From Bacteroidales bacterium (GTDB lineage: Bacteria; Bacteroidota; Bacteroidia; Bacteroidales; F082), in the NCBI GenBank assembly GCA_017395365.1, contig JAFPUN010000003.1:310001-374000 (forward strand): a stretch of 64,000 nt of DNA. The letters are read 5' to 3'. The notes under the pieces are model-generated. The model was not told where the DNA came from. It did no database searches and was given only the letters and a program-made list of their open reading frames with translations. The position numbers and the translations under genes are program-made. This document shows positions 26,706 through 35,424 of this stretch, piece by piece (position 1 is the first letter of the stretch; each line of letters opens with the position of its first letter).

Positions 26706-27743
26706 ATGAAAATTAAACACATAATTTGGTTCCTTCCCTTCTTGTTGGTGGGCTGCGGCGAAACTGACCCACAGCAACTCAAGGAGAAGCTCATTGGCGG
26801 TCCCGCCGAGGAGCGCGTCATCGCTGTGGGTGTGCAGCGTATCGACACGATGGGAGGCTTGGTGCGCAACAGCTACCCTGGCTACCTTGAAGAAGGCAAC
26901 ACCGTTGACATCAGCTTCAAATATGGCGGCACTTTGCAGTCGCTCAACGTGAAAGAAGGCAGCACGGTGCGAAAAGGACAAGTGCTGGCACGTGTATCCT
27001 CCCCGCAGATGGAGAGCACACAACGTTCGGCGCAAGCCACCCTTGAGCAGGCTCAAGATGCCTATGACCGCCTGAAAAAGGTACACGACAACGGCAGCCT
27101 GCCCGAAATCAAATGGCGCGAGATGGTGGCCAACCTCGAGAAAGCCCAAGCGGCACTTGACTTGGCCAACGCCATGCTCGCCGACAACACCGTCACTGCC
27201 CCCTTCGATGGCACCGTCACCAACTTGAGCGCCGTAAAAGGAGAGAGCATCACTCCGTTGAAACCCATCATGAGGGTCATCAGCACCGAAGGCTTGGTGG
27301 TGAAAATCAGTGTGCCGGAGAATGAAATCGCCAAGGTGCAAATCGGCGACGAAGCACAAATCCTTATCCCAGCCCTCGACAACCGTCGCTGCAAAGGCCA
27401 TATCCTCGAAAAGAACATGACTTCCTCTCTACTCACCCATAGTTATCCTGTGAAAGTGCTCATTGATGAAACCGATGATTCTTTCACCCCTGGCATGATT
27501 GCCAAAGTGGTGTTGAGTACGGATGTCGACAATGGCATCGTCATTCCCGCCAATGCGATCCTGATTAACAACGACGGCAAGTTCGTGTGGGTAGCGAAAG
27601 ACGGTCGCGCAACGCGACAAAACATCACCATTTCTGGCTATTCGGGCAAGGGCGTGGTGGTGAGCGAAGGACTGCATAGTGGCGACATCGTCATCGTGGA
27701 AGGATATCAGAAGGTTAGTGAAGGGATGAAGGTGGATTATTGA
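26706..27743 (+). CDS. RND efflux periplasmic adaptor (membrane fusion protein), lipoprotein
   Basis: 345 residues. Lipoprotein signal MKIKHIIWFLPFLLVGC, then the adaptor order of hairpin and barrel domains: biotinyl-lipoyl half KYGGTLQSLNVKEGSTVRKGQVLARV (about 60-90), coiled-coil hairpin (STQRSAQATLEQAQDAYDRL ... LEKAQAALDLANAML), second lipoyl half NTVTAPFDGTVTNLSAVKGE, beta-barrel VVKISVPENEIAKVQIGDEAQI, and membrane-proximal domain. It bridges the pump at 27850 to the TolC-like protein at 30942. The start 26706 is chosen over 26670 because it begins the signal. Substrate unknown. Confidence 0.93.
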   Translation: MKIKHIIWFLPFLLVGCGETDPQQLKEKLIGGPAEERVIAVGVQRIDTMGGLVRNSYPGYLEEGNTVDISFKYGGTLQSLNVKEGSTVRKGQVLARVSSPQMESTQRSAQATLEQAQDAYDRLKKVHDNGSLPEIKWREMVANLEKAQAALDLANAMLADNTVTAPFDGTVTNLSAVKGESITPLKPIMRVISTEGLVVKISVPENEIAKVQIGDEAQILIPALDNRRCKGHILEKNMTSSLLTHSYPVKVLIDETDDSFTPGMIAKVVLSTDVDNGIVIPANAILINNDGKFVWVAKDGRATRQNITISGYSGKGVVVSEGLHSGDIVIVEGYQKVSEGMKVDY

Positions 27744-27836
27744 CACGAGACTACGGGACTACGAGACGGCGAGACGGCCCTTCGACAGGCTCAGGGACCT
27801 TGACCCGAAGTCCCGCGTCTCGAAGTCCCGAAGTCA
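27741..27836. repeat. Iterated GAGACT/GGGACT inverted repeat inside the efflux operon
   Basis: GAC units every 7-8 nt on the left (GACACGAGACTACGGGACTA) are answered by AAGTCCCG/CGTCTCGAAGTCCCG on the right. The loop holds CCCTTCGACAGGCTCAGGGA (27778-27797), itself a hairpin. The first bases form the stop codon of the adaptor gene. Same family as 8650-8716. Confidence 0.8.
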
Positions 27837-27849
27837 AAAGAAATGAAAA

Positions 27850-30800
27850 ATGAGTAAGCTAAAGGAAAGAGGTATCATCAGTGGGAGCATACGACGCCAA
27901 AAGATTGTCTGGGCGGTCGTGGCGGTCATTGTGGCCTTTGGTATCTATGCCCTTGTCGACATGAAGAAGGACGAGTTCCCGGCCTATACCATCCGCTTGG
28001 GCATCGTGGCGGGCGTGTATCCAGGCGCCAACTCCGAGGAGGTGGAAGCACAACTCACCAAGCCCTTGGAACAGCTGCTGTTTGAAATGCCCGAGGTGGA
28101 CCGCAAGAACACCTATTCTGTTACCAAAGAGGGGATGTGCTATATCTATACCAGCCTTGACGAGTCGGTGAAAGACAAGGACATCGCTTGGTCGAAGATA
28201 CGGCATAAAATCAATGAGTCCAAGGCTTTGAATTTTCCTGCGGGCGTGTTGGCCATCGCCGTCATCGACGACTTCGGCAACACCTCTTCGCTGCTCATCG
28301 CCATGGAGTCGGCCGACAAGACCTACCGCGAGATGCACGACTATACCGATGACCTCACCCACCGCCTGCGTGCCATCCCCGAGATGGGCAATGTGCGCGT
28401 GATGGGCGAACAAAACGAGGAGATTGCCGTCATCATCGACAAGGAAAAACTGTCGTTCTATGGCATCAGCCCCAACACGCTGATGTTGCAATATGCCTCA
28501 CAAGGCCTGCTGACCACCACGGGTACCATGCAAGGCGACGACTTCGAACAGCCGTTGCACATCGAGAATCCCATGGTCAGCGAGCAGGAACTCGAAGAGC
28601 AGATCATCTATTCCGACGCGGCGGGCAACACCATCCGCCTGCGCGATGTGGCCACCGTCGAACGCCGCATGGCCGAGTCGTCCAAAGTGGTCAACTTCAA
28701 TGGCAATGATGCCTTGATCATCAGCGTAGAGATGCGCAAAGGCTACAATATCGTGGCCTTTGGACGAGAAGTGGAGAAGGTGCTTTCCGAGTTCAAGGCC
28801 ACCCTGCCCGACAGTGTGAAACTTTACCGTATCACCGACCAACCCAAGGTTGTACAGAAGTCTGTCAGCTCGTTCCTCCGCGACCTGCTCATCTCCATGA
28901 TTGTCGTCATCGTGGTCATGCTGCTGCTGTTTCCCTTCCGCACGGCCCTCATCGCCAGTTCGGGACTGCCTATTTGTACGGCATTCAGCATCGGGATGAT
29001 GTATCTCTTTGGCATCGAATTGAATACTGTTACTTTGGCAGCACTCATCGTCGTGCTCGGCATGATTGTGGACGACTCCATCATCAACATCGACGGCTAT
29101 ATCGACAAGTTGAGCCAAGGCTACAAGCCCTTTGATGCTGCCGTGAGTAGTGCCAAGGAGCTCTTCATGCCCATGTTCATTGCCACGGCCGCCATTGCCT
29201 GCATGTTCTTCCCGATGACGCGTATCATCACTGGGCCTTTGGGCGAGTTTGTGCAGCTCTTCCCTTGGACCGTGGCTTTCTCGTTGATGGCATCCTTGGC
29301 CTACGCCATGCTTGTCATCCCTGGATTGGAGATCATGTTCATCAAGCCGGAAGACAAGCCACGGCACAATGGCTTCGTGAGGGCACAGATGCGGTTTTTC
29401 GGTTTCCTGCAGCGCATCTACGACAAGATGCAGAGCCATTGCTTCAAGCATCCGTTGTTTACCATCGGTATGGGTATCGGCTCTATCGTCCTGGGCGTGC
29501 TGATGTTTTTGGCCTTGCATGTGCAGATGATGCCTATGGCCGAGCGGGACTGCTTCGCCGTCGAAATTCGTCTGCCCGAAGGCAGCAGCCTTGAAGCCAC
29601 CACGAAGGTCAGCGACTCATTACAACACTTGATGCTGGCCGACAAGCGCGTCACCTCCGTGACAGCGTTCATCGGCGAGAGCGCACCGCGTTTCCATGTG
29701 ACCTACTCACCTGGCATACCCGCGTCCAACCTCTCGCAGCTGGTCGTCAACACCACCTCGAAGAAGACCACAGAAGCCTTGCTGAAAGAATGGGACGACA
29801 AGTATTCCTATTATTTCCCAGAGGCATACGTGCGTTTCCGCCAACTTGACTATCAAGCCGTTTCAACGCCTGTGGAGGTTTATGTCTATGGCGATGACTA
29901 CAGCAAGACCGCTCCTGTGGCACAGCAAATCAAGGACTATATGCTCACCCTTGACAAGGAGTTGCGCTGGGTGCACACCGATTACGACGAGCATCTGTCG
30001 TCGGTGAAAGTGACCATGAAACCCGAGGAGTGTGCCCGGTTGGGACTCACCAAAGGCTTCCTCTCGCTGGATTTGGCCAGCAGCCTCAACGGCCAGCCCT
30101 TGACTACCGTCTGGGAAGGGAGTCGAGGCATCCCCGTGCGGTTGTACTCCCAGCAAAACTACGACCCCAACAACTATGAGTCCGTCCAAAATCAACTGAT
30201 ACCGACCATGGTGCCTGGTACCAATGTGCCGCTCCGTCAGGTGGCTGACATCAGTCCCGAGTGGCATCCTGCGCAGTTGGTGCACCGCAACGGCAAAAAT
30301 GCCATCACCGTGGCTGCCGACATGAAATTCTGGAAGCCGCAGACGGTGAGCATGAAGAAGATACAGCAGTACATCAATACAGAAATCACGCCCAACCTGC
30401 CCGAAGGCGTAAGCATCGAATACGGTGGCCTTTCATCGCTCAACACCAGCGTCATCCCACAGCTGCTAAAGAGCCTGATTGCCGCAATTTTGGTGCTTTT
30501 GGTGTTCCTTGTGGCCTACTTCAAGAAATTGAATCTGGCCATTCTCACCTTGGGTTCCAGCGCCTTGTGCATGTTCGGCGCTTTCTTCGGCGAGTGGCTC
30601 TTTGGCCTCGACTTCGGCATGACTTCCTTGTTGGGTATCGTCAGCTTGATTGGTATCATCATGAGGAATGGCATCGTCATGTACGAATATGCCGAGACAC
30701 TCCGCACCGAGGAGGGCTTGCCCACCAAGGAAGCCGCCATGAAAGCCGGTAGCCGCCGCATGAGGCCCATCTTCCTGACCTCGGCCACTACCGCCTTGGG

Positions 30801-30945
30801 TGTGCTCCCGATGATTATCTCGCGCAACCCGCTTTGGATGCCCATGGGCGTGGTCATCTGTTTCGGCGTGGTGCTTTCGATGGTGATTATCTTGGCCGTG
30901 ATGCCCGTGATGTACTGGCAAATATTTAGAAAGAGTAAGTCATGA
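27850..30945 (+). CDS. RND efflux transporter, inner-membrane pump
   Basis: 1031 residues, full length for the AcrB/MexB superfamily. Twelve membrane segments are expected: one near residues 18-36, five between about 340 and 500, one near 535, and five from about 865 to the end. Proton-relay aspartates are in VVLGMIVDDSIINIDGY (residues 407-408). Two large periplasmic loops contain porter-domain motifs (GVYPGANSEEVEAQLTKPLEQ; FPAGVLAIAVIDDFG). It exports small molecules by proton antiport with the adaptor at 26706 and the channel at 30942, whose start overlaps its stop (ATGA). It looks closest to the heterogeneous drug or lipid exporting branch; substrate cannot be read from sequence. Confidence 0.95.
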   Translation: MSKLKERGIISGSIRRQKIVWAVVAVIVAFGIYALVDMKKDEFPAYTIRLGIVAGVYPGANSEEVEAQLTKPLEQLLFEMPEVDRKNTYSVTKEGMCYIYTSLDESVKDKDIAWSKIRHKINESKALNFPAGVLAIAVIDDFGNTSSLLIAMESADKTYREMHDYTDDLTHRLRAIPEMGNVRVMGEQNEEIAVIIDKEKLSFYGISPNTLMLQYASQGLLTTTGTMQGDDFEQPLHIENPMVSEQELEEQIIYSDAAGNTIRLRDVATVERRMAESSKVVNFNGNDALIISVEMRKGYNIVAFGREVEKVLSEFKATLPDSVKLYRITDQPKVVQKSVSSFLRDLLISMIVVIVVMLLLFPFRTALIASSGLPICTAFSIGMMYLFGIELNTVTLAALIVVLGMIVDDSIINIDGYIDKLSQGYKPFDAAVSSAKELFMPMFIATAAIACMFFPMTRIITGPLGEFVQLFPWTVAFSLMASLAYAMLVIPGLEIMFIKPEDKPRHNGFVRAQMRFFGFLQRIYDKMQSHCFKHPLFTIGMGIGSIVLGVLMFLALHVQMMPMAERDCFAVEIRLPEGSSLEATTKVSDSLQHLMLADKRVTSVTAFIGESAPRFHVTYSPGIPASNLSQLVVNTTSKKTTEALLKEWDDKYSYYFPEAYVRFRQLDYQAVSTPVEVYVYGDDYSKTAPVAQQIKDYMLTLDKELRWVHTDYDEHLSSVKVTMKPEECARLGLTKGFLSLDLASSLNGQPLTTVWEGSRGIPVRLYSQQNYDPNNYESVQNQLIPTMVPGTNVPLRQVADISPEWHPAQLVHRNGKNAITVAADMKFWKPQTVSMKKIQQYINTEITPNLPEGVSIEYGGLSSLNTSVIPQLLKSLIAAILVLLVFLVAYFKKLNLAILTLGSSALCMFGAFFGEWLFGLDFGMTSLLGIVSLIGIIMRNGIVMYEYAETLRTEEGLPTKEAAMKAGSRRMRPIFLTSATTALGVLPMIISRNPLWMPMGVVICFGVVLSMVIILAVMPVMYWQIFRKSKS

Positions 30946-32285
30946 AGAAGTATATCATCATAGTATGTGTGTTGTTGTCAAAGGCAATCATTGCACAAGA
31001 ACCCGACAAGACACGACTTTCTGTGCAGGACTGCATCGAAATGGCCTTGGAAAACAACATTGAACTGAAAAACAGCCATTTGGAAATCTACAAAGCAAGA
31101 GCAACGAAAAACGAAGCCCGCGCCGAATATTTCCCCACAATTTCAGCACAAGCCGTGGCTTTCGATGCCTTGAACCCGATGCTCACCTTCGGCATTGAGG
31201 ACATCGACAATGCGCAATTGAGGCAGCTTCTTTATACCCTTTATGCCGAATACGGTGCCAATATGGGTTTGGACAAGGAGTATTCCTTTGTGCAGAACGG
31301 CGTGATGCTCAATGCGATGGCGACAGAACCCATCTATGTTGGAGGTCGTATCCGCAATGGCAACAAACTCGCCAATTTAGGCATAGATGCCGCTGAGACA
31401 CAGGCGAAAGTGAAGGAAGACGAGGTGTGCCTGCAAACCGAAACGCTTTATTGGCAAATCGTGGCCTTGCAAGAAAAACTGGCCACTTTGGACCAACTCG
31501 ACCGACTCTTGGACACCTTGGACAAAGACCTGTCGGGAGCCATCGAAGCGGGCTTGGCAATGCCCACTGACCAGTTCAAGCTGAAGGTGAAGCAGAACGA
31601 GAGCCAACTCAACCGCAAGAAGGTCATTGACGGTATCACCCTGCTCAAGATGGCCTTGGCACAAACCATTGGCGCTGATTGGCAAACGATGGTACTCACC
31701 GATACTTTGGGCATGGAGACCGAACCAACAGCCTATTACCGACAACCTAATGAGGCGGTGTCGCTGCGCAACGAAAGCCACCTTCTCGAACTTTCGATAG
31801 AAGCCGAGAAACTGAAAAAGAAAATGACCCTCGGCGAGGCGTTGCCATCGCTGTTAGTGGGTGGCAGCACCAGCTATCACACCATCCTTGATAACACCAA
31901 ACCCAACGCAATGGTCTTCGCCGTGCTACAGGTGCCTATTACAGACTGGCATAAGACCTCTATCAAACTGAAGAAGCACAACCTCGACGCCGAGATGGCT
32001 GAAAATACCCGCCACGACCTCACCGAAAAAATGGAACTGCAGACCAACCAAGCGTGGTTCAACCTCGAACAAAGTTGGCTGCGCATCACGATGGCGCAAA
32101 CCGCTTTGGATGATGCCGAAGCCAACTTAAAAATCACAGAGGATTATTACGAGGCTGGACTGGTGGCTTTGTCGGATGTCCTCGAAGCCCAAACAATGCT
32201 CAAGCAAAGTCGCGACGAACTCACCGACAGCCGCGTGGAGTATCGGATTAATCTGGTGACCTACAGGCAACTGACAAAGGATTAA
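30942..32285 (+). CDS. TolC-family outer-membrane efflux protein
   Basis: 447 residues with a signal peptide (MKKYIIIVCVLLSKAIIAQ). Two long alpha-helical repeat halves, typical of TolC trimers, begin RLSVQDCIEMALENNIELKN and HLLELSIEAEKLKKKMTLGEALP; the C-terminal half ends DYYEAGLVALSDVLEAQTMLKQSRDEL, the usual GxxxxxDVLxAQ motif. It completes the tripartite exporter. The four-base overlap with the pump gene indicates coupled translation. Confidence 0.94.
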   Translation: MKKYIIIVCVLLSKAIIAQEPDKTRLSVQDCIEMALENNIELKNSHLEIYKARATKNEARAEYFPTISAQAVAFDALNPMLTFGIEDIDNAQLRQLLYTLYAEYGANMGLDKEYSFVQNGVMLNAMATEPIYVGGRIRNGNKLANLGIDAAETQAKVKEDEVCLQTETLYWQIVALQEKLATLDQLDRLLDTLDKDLSGAIEAGLAMPTDQFKLKVKQNESQLNRKKVIDGITLLKMALAQTIGADWQTMVLTDTLGMETEPTAYYRQPNEAVSLRNESHLLELSIEAEKLKKKMTLGEALPSLLVGGSTSYHTILDNTKPNAMVFAVLQVPITDWHKTSIKLKKHNLDAEMAENTRHDLTEKMELQTNQAWFNLEQSWLRITMAQTALDDAEANLKITEDYYEAGLVALSDVLEAQTMLKQSRDELTDSRVEYRINLVTYRQLTKD

Positions 32286-32347
32286 CAACCATACATAGGT
32301 TTTGCACGTTTTTTGTATTTTTGTCGCCTGATTCAAAACTCATTCCA

Positions 32348-32785
32348 ATGAAGAAACTCCTTTTTTTAGTCCTTTTCATGGCTACAGCCATGCTCGGACA
32401 GGCTCAAGTCAGCAAGATGATTGGCCAATGGAACACTTATGACGACAAGACGGGCGACCTTCGCTCCACCGTTAAAATCTATGAAGAGAAAGGCACATAC
32501 GAAGCCGTGATTACCACGCTTTACGAAAAAGACGCCAACGGCAAATTCCAAGTGATGAAGGCCCCATACGCAAAAGAATACGAAGGCGTGGTTGGCACAC
32601 ACCTCTTCAAGGAGATGAAAGCTGACGGCGACCAACTGAGAGGCAAAATCTACGACCCTGAAAGCACCAAGACCTACAATGCCAAGGTGACTTACAAAGA
32701 GAAGACCGACAAACTCAATGTGCGTGGCTCTTTGGACAGGGCCGGACTGCTGGGTCGTTCACAAGTTTGGAAACGCAAGAAATAA
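32348..32785 (+). CDS. DUF2147 family secreted protein
   Basis: 145 residues. Signal peptide MKKLLFLVLFMATAMLGQAQ, then a single lipocalin-like beta domain beginning IGQWNTYDDKTGDLRSTVKIYEEKGTYEAVI and ending LNVRGSLDRAGLLGRSQVWKR, the DUF2147 pattern. The role of the family is unknown. A TATTTTTG box at about 32313-32320 suggests its own promoter. The ATG at 32348 opens the signal peptide. Confidence 0.85.
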   Translation: MKKLLFLVLFMATAMLGQAQVSKMIGQWNTYDDKTGDLRSTVKIYEEKGTYEAVITTLYEKDANGKFQVMKAPYAKEYEGVVGTHLFKEMKADGDQLRGKIYDPESTKTYNAKVTYKEKTDKLNVRGSLDRAGLLGRSQVWKRKK

Positions 32786-32862
32786 ACACGGAATTTATTT
32801 GAACACGGATTGCACGGATTTACACGGAATTCCCTCTGTGAAAATCCGTGTCATCCGTGTTC
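32786..32862. repeat. ACACGGATT-type inverted repeat
   Basis: Units GAACACGGATTGCACGGATT and TTACACGGAAT run left to right; AAAATCCGTGTCATCCGTGTTC answers them. It begins directly after the DUF2147 stop and ends 2 nt before the stop of the small gene at 32865. A cleaner copy lies at 61106-61170. Confidence 0.85.
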
Positions 32863-32864
32863 TT

Positions 32865-33026
32865 TTATACATCAAATTTGAATTCGGCATCAAACCAACC
32901 AGTGTCTTCCTTTAAAAGGTCATATTCTTCGCCCGTGAGGTGGTCAACCACGTGTACGGTGCCTTTGATGTCGTCGTAGGTGAATGTAAACTGGGAGTTT
33001 ACGTCGTCAGCTTTAGGTACGTCCAT
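32865..33026 (-). CDS. Small acidic protein, 53 residues, unknown function
   Basis: The reading frame from ATG at 33026 to TAA at 32865 encodes a protein that starts MDVPKADDVNSQFTFTYDD and ends DAEFKFDV. It is acidic, with beta-prone repeats (QFTFTYDDIKGTVHVVDHLTGEEYD) and no signal or membrane helix. Support for it being real: a -7 box TATTTTTG sits about 28 nt upstream, it has a clean start and stop, and the composition is protein-like. It lies between two repeat elements. No family is recognised. Confidence 0.6.
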   Translation of the reverse strand: MDVPKADDVNSQFTFTYDDIKGTVHVVDHLTGEEYDLLKEDTGWFDAEFKFDV

Positions 33027-33053
33027 TTTAGATGTTATCTATAATTGAGGCTG

Positions 33054-33061
33054 CAAAAATA
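33054..33061 (-). promoter_or_regulatory. -7 box for the 53-residue gene
   Basis: Minus-strand TATTTTTG, 27 nt before the start codon. No TTG at the ideal 20-nt distance, so this is a partial promoter match. Confidence 0.4.
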
Positions 33062-33081
33062 CACAATTTTTCAATTAGGCA

Positions 33082-33148
33082 TGTAGGGCTGTCATATTAT
33101 GGCAGCCGCTTGTCGTTTATGCGGCTGTCACGGTGTGACAGCCCTACA
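33082..33148. repeat. REPIN-like double hairpin downstream of pgi
   Basis: Perfect 13-bp outer arms TGTAGGGCTGTCA (33082-33094) and TGACAGCCCTACA (33136-33148) enclose AGCCGC/GCGGCT around TTGTCGTTTAT, giving two side-by-side hairpins. It has the same layout as 17737-17794, with matching TAGGG ends and CCGCTTGT...ATGCGG centre, while the stem bases differ in a compensated way. Confidence 0.85.
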
Positions 33149-33156
33149 ACCCATAT

Positions 33157-34488
33157 TTACAGATTCAAACGCTGGTTCAAAACCTTCGTTTGTTTTTCAA
33201 ATCCCTTTTTGCCCAACAGCGCAAACATGTTCTTCTTGTAGGCTTCAACGCCAGGTTGGTCAAACGGGTTGACATCCAGCATGTAGCCACTGACGGCACA
33301 AGCCATCTCGAAGAAATAGATCAACTCGCCAAGCACCTTTGCGGAGACTTCGGGGATGACGATGCGCAGGTTGGGCACGCCACCGTCCTCATGTGCGAGC
33401 ACGGTGCCCAGTTCGGCCTTGTGGTTTACCTCGCTGATGCGCTTGCCAGCGATGTAGTTCAGCTGGTCGAGGTCGTCGTTCTCCATCGGGATGCGGAGCT
33501 CGTGGTTCGAGTTTTCGACCGAAATCACCGTCTCGAAGAGGTTGCGAAGACCGTCTTGGATGTATTGTCCCATCGAATGCAAGTCGGTGCTGAAGGTGAC
33601 CGAAGCAGGGAAGATGCCCTTGTGCTGTTTGCCGTGGCTCTCACCGTAAAGCTGTTTCCACCATTCGCTGAAATACACCAGACGCGGCTCATAGTTGACC
33701 ATAATTTCGTTGGTCAGACCTTGTGCATAGAGCGCTTGGCGCACCACGGCATATTGTGTGACGGGGTTCTCGAGGGTCGGGTTGGCTTTGCATTGTTGCT
33801 CCATCTCGACGGCACCCTTCACCAGTGCGCGGATGTCGATGCCTGCCATGGCGATGGGCAGCAGACCCACAGGGGTGAGCACCGAGAAGCGGCCGCCCAC
33901 GTCATCGGGGACGATATAGGTCTTGTAACCCTTTACATTGGCCAACTGCTTGAGGGCGCCGCGGGCCTTGTCGGTGATGGCGATGATGCGCGAGGCGGCT
34001 TCCTGTTCGCCATATTTATTGATGATGTGTTGCTTAAGGATACGGAAGGCGATGGCGGGTTCTGTCGTCGTGCCCGACTTGGAGATGACGGCTAACGAGT
34101 AGTCTTTCTTGTCGAGTATGGCCATAAGGTCGTGAAGATAGTCCTCGCTCATGTTGTGGCCAGCGTAGACGATGAGCGGCTTCTCGCCAGTGAGTGGTGC
34201 AAAGTGGTTCTGCAAAGCTTCGATGACGGCACGGGCGCCGAGATAGGAGCCGCCGATGCCGATAACGACGAAGAGGTCCGACTTCTTGCGCAGGTCGGCA
34301 GCGGTCTTCTCGATATCGGCCAGCAGGCTCTCGTCGATTTCCGAAGGGAGGTTCACCCAGCCGAGGAAGTCGTTGCCTGCGCCAGTTTTATTGAAGATGG
34401 TTTCGTAAACTTCTGAAACTCTTGATTCTAAATTGCTTTTTTGTTTTTCGTCCAAAAAAGACTGGACATGGGAGAGGTCGATTTTCAT
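33157..34488 (-). CDS. pgi: Glucose-6-phosphate isomerase
   Basis: 443 residues, the short bacterial form. It interconverts glucose 6-phosphate and fructose 6-phosphate. Both family signatures are visible: DDVGGRFSVLTPVGLLP (near residue 190) and NPFDQPGVEAYKKNMFALLG (near 415). The sugar-binding segment VIGIGGSYLGARAVIEAL (near 75) and SKSGTTTEPAIAFR (near 135) are intact. A ROK glucokinase gene at 60131 could supply its substrate. Start MKIDLSHVQSFL at 34488. Confidence 0.97.
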   Translation of the reverse strand: MKIDLSHVQSFLDEKQKSNLESRVSEVYETIFNKTGAGNDFLGWVNLPSEIDESLLADIEKTAADLRKKSDLFVVIGIGGSYLGARAVIEALQNHFAPLTGEKPLIVYAGHNMSEDYLHDLMAILDKKDYSLAVISKSGTTTEPAIAFRILKQHIINKYGEQEAASRIIAITDKARGALKQLANVKGYKTYIVPDDVGGRFSVLTPVGLLPIAMAGIDIRALVKGAVEMEQQCKANPTLENPVTQYAVVRQALYAQGLTNEIMVNYEPRLVYFSEWWKQLYGESHGKQHKGIFPASVTFSTDLHSMGQYIQDGLRNLFETVISVENSNHELRIPMENDDLDQLNYIAGKRISEVNHKAELGTVLAHEDGGVPNLRIVIPEVSAKVLGELIYFFEMACAVSGYMLDVNPFDQPGVEAYKKNMFALLGKKGFEKQTKVLNQRLNL

Positions 34489-34635
34489 ATTGATAGGATT
34501 TTAAGATGCTGCGAAAATAAGGTTTTTTTTGCAACTTTTTTAATACAATTAAGGTGATTTTCTTAACTTTGCACTTTATTTTAAACTAAACGAGCAATTT
34601 TTCCGTTATTCAAGAAGAAATCTACTGTTTACATT

Positions 34636-35325
34636 ATGACACAATTTAGAATTTTATTGGCCGAAGACGACAGGAATTTGGGCATGATTCTCAAGGCTTT
34701 TCTCGACTCAAAAGGCTATTTAACCGCCCTTTGCATGAATGGCGAAGAGGCATGGAACCAATTTCTTGCCAACGATTTTGACCTTTGTATCACCGACATC
34801 ATGATGCCCGTCATGGACGGCCTCACCCTTGCCAAGAGAATCAAGGAAACGAATCCCATGTTGCCTGTGCTTTTCCTCACCGCGAAGAAAGAGCAGGACG
34901 ACATTATGGAAGGTTTCGGCGTAGGCGCAGAGGACTATATCACCAAACCTTTCAGCATGGACGAGCTCCTGGCGCGCGTCAAGGTGTGGCAGCGTTGGAG
35001 CTCCTATGTGCAGGTGCAGTCGCAGCCTTCGGTGTTTCACCTGGGCGGTTTCACCTTCGATGCTCCGCGCCATCTCCTCGCCAAGGACAACGACCAGCAC
35101 AAGCTGACCTCGAAAGAGTCGGACCTGTTGCTGCTTTTGTGCGAGAACATGGGCAACACTTTGGAACGCTCCAAGGCCCTGCAACAGATCTGGGGCGAGG
35201 AGTCGTACCTCAACGCCCGTTCGATGGACGTCTACATCACCAAACTGCGCAAGTACTTCAAGGACGACCCCGAGGTGGATATCCAGAACGTACATGGTGT
35301 AGGATTCAAGCTGGTGGTGAGGTAA
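34636..35325 (+). CDS. OmpR-family response regulator, no adjacent histidine kinase
   Basis: 229 residues. Receiver domain with acidic pair (LLAEDDRNLG), phospho-acceptor Asp54 (LCITDIMMPVMDG), FLTAKK threonine and DYITKPF lysine, then a winged-helix effector (LTSKESDLLLLLCENMGNTLERSKAL ... NARSMDVYITKLRKYFKDDP ... VHGVGFKLVV). It resembles the Bacteroidota regulator RprY, which is also found without its kinase in some species; I do not assign the symbol. pgi is divergent upstream and no kinase gene is near. A TAACTTTG box at 34564-34571 may be its -7 element. Confidence 0.92.
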   Translation: MTQFRILLAEDDRNLGMILKAFLDSKGYLTALCMNGEEAWNQFLANDFDLCITDIMMPVMDGLTLAKRIKETNPMLPVLFLTAKKEQDDIMEGFGVGAEDYITKPFSMDELLARVKVWQRWSSYVQVQSQPSVFHLGGFTFDAPRHLLAKDNDQHKLTSKESDLLLLLCENMGNTLERSKALQQIWGEESYLNARSMDVYITKLRKYFKDDPEVDIQNVHGVGFKLVVR

Positions 35326-35388
35326 CCATCGTCGCACTTCTATGTAACACGGAACGCAAATGTCCCGAAGGGGATTTTTTGCGTTTTT

Positions 35389-35419
35389 TTGATTATATTG
35401 AGCGATTTCTCTACCTTTG
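35389..35419 (+). promoter_or_regulatory. Promoter of the signal peptide/sorting-domain remnant
   Basis: TTG at 35389-35391, 20-nt spacer, TACCTTTG at 35412-35419; the ATG comes 5 nt later. The promoter is intact although the gene behind it is broken. Confidence 0.7.
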
Positions 35420-35424
35420 CAGGC

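Noticed and set aside
28498..29520. A 340-codon open frame opposite the RND pump
   Set aside because: His- and Asp-rich shadow with no promoter or start context; the sense gene is certain.
34636..35325. Naming the response regulator rprY
   Set aside because: The resemblance is only at family level and neither a partner kinase nor a diagnostic neighbour is present, so no symbol was given.
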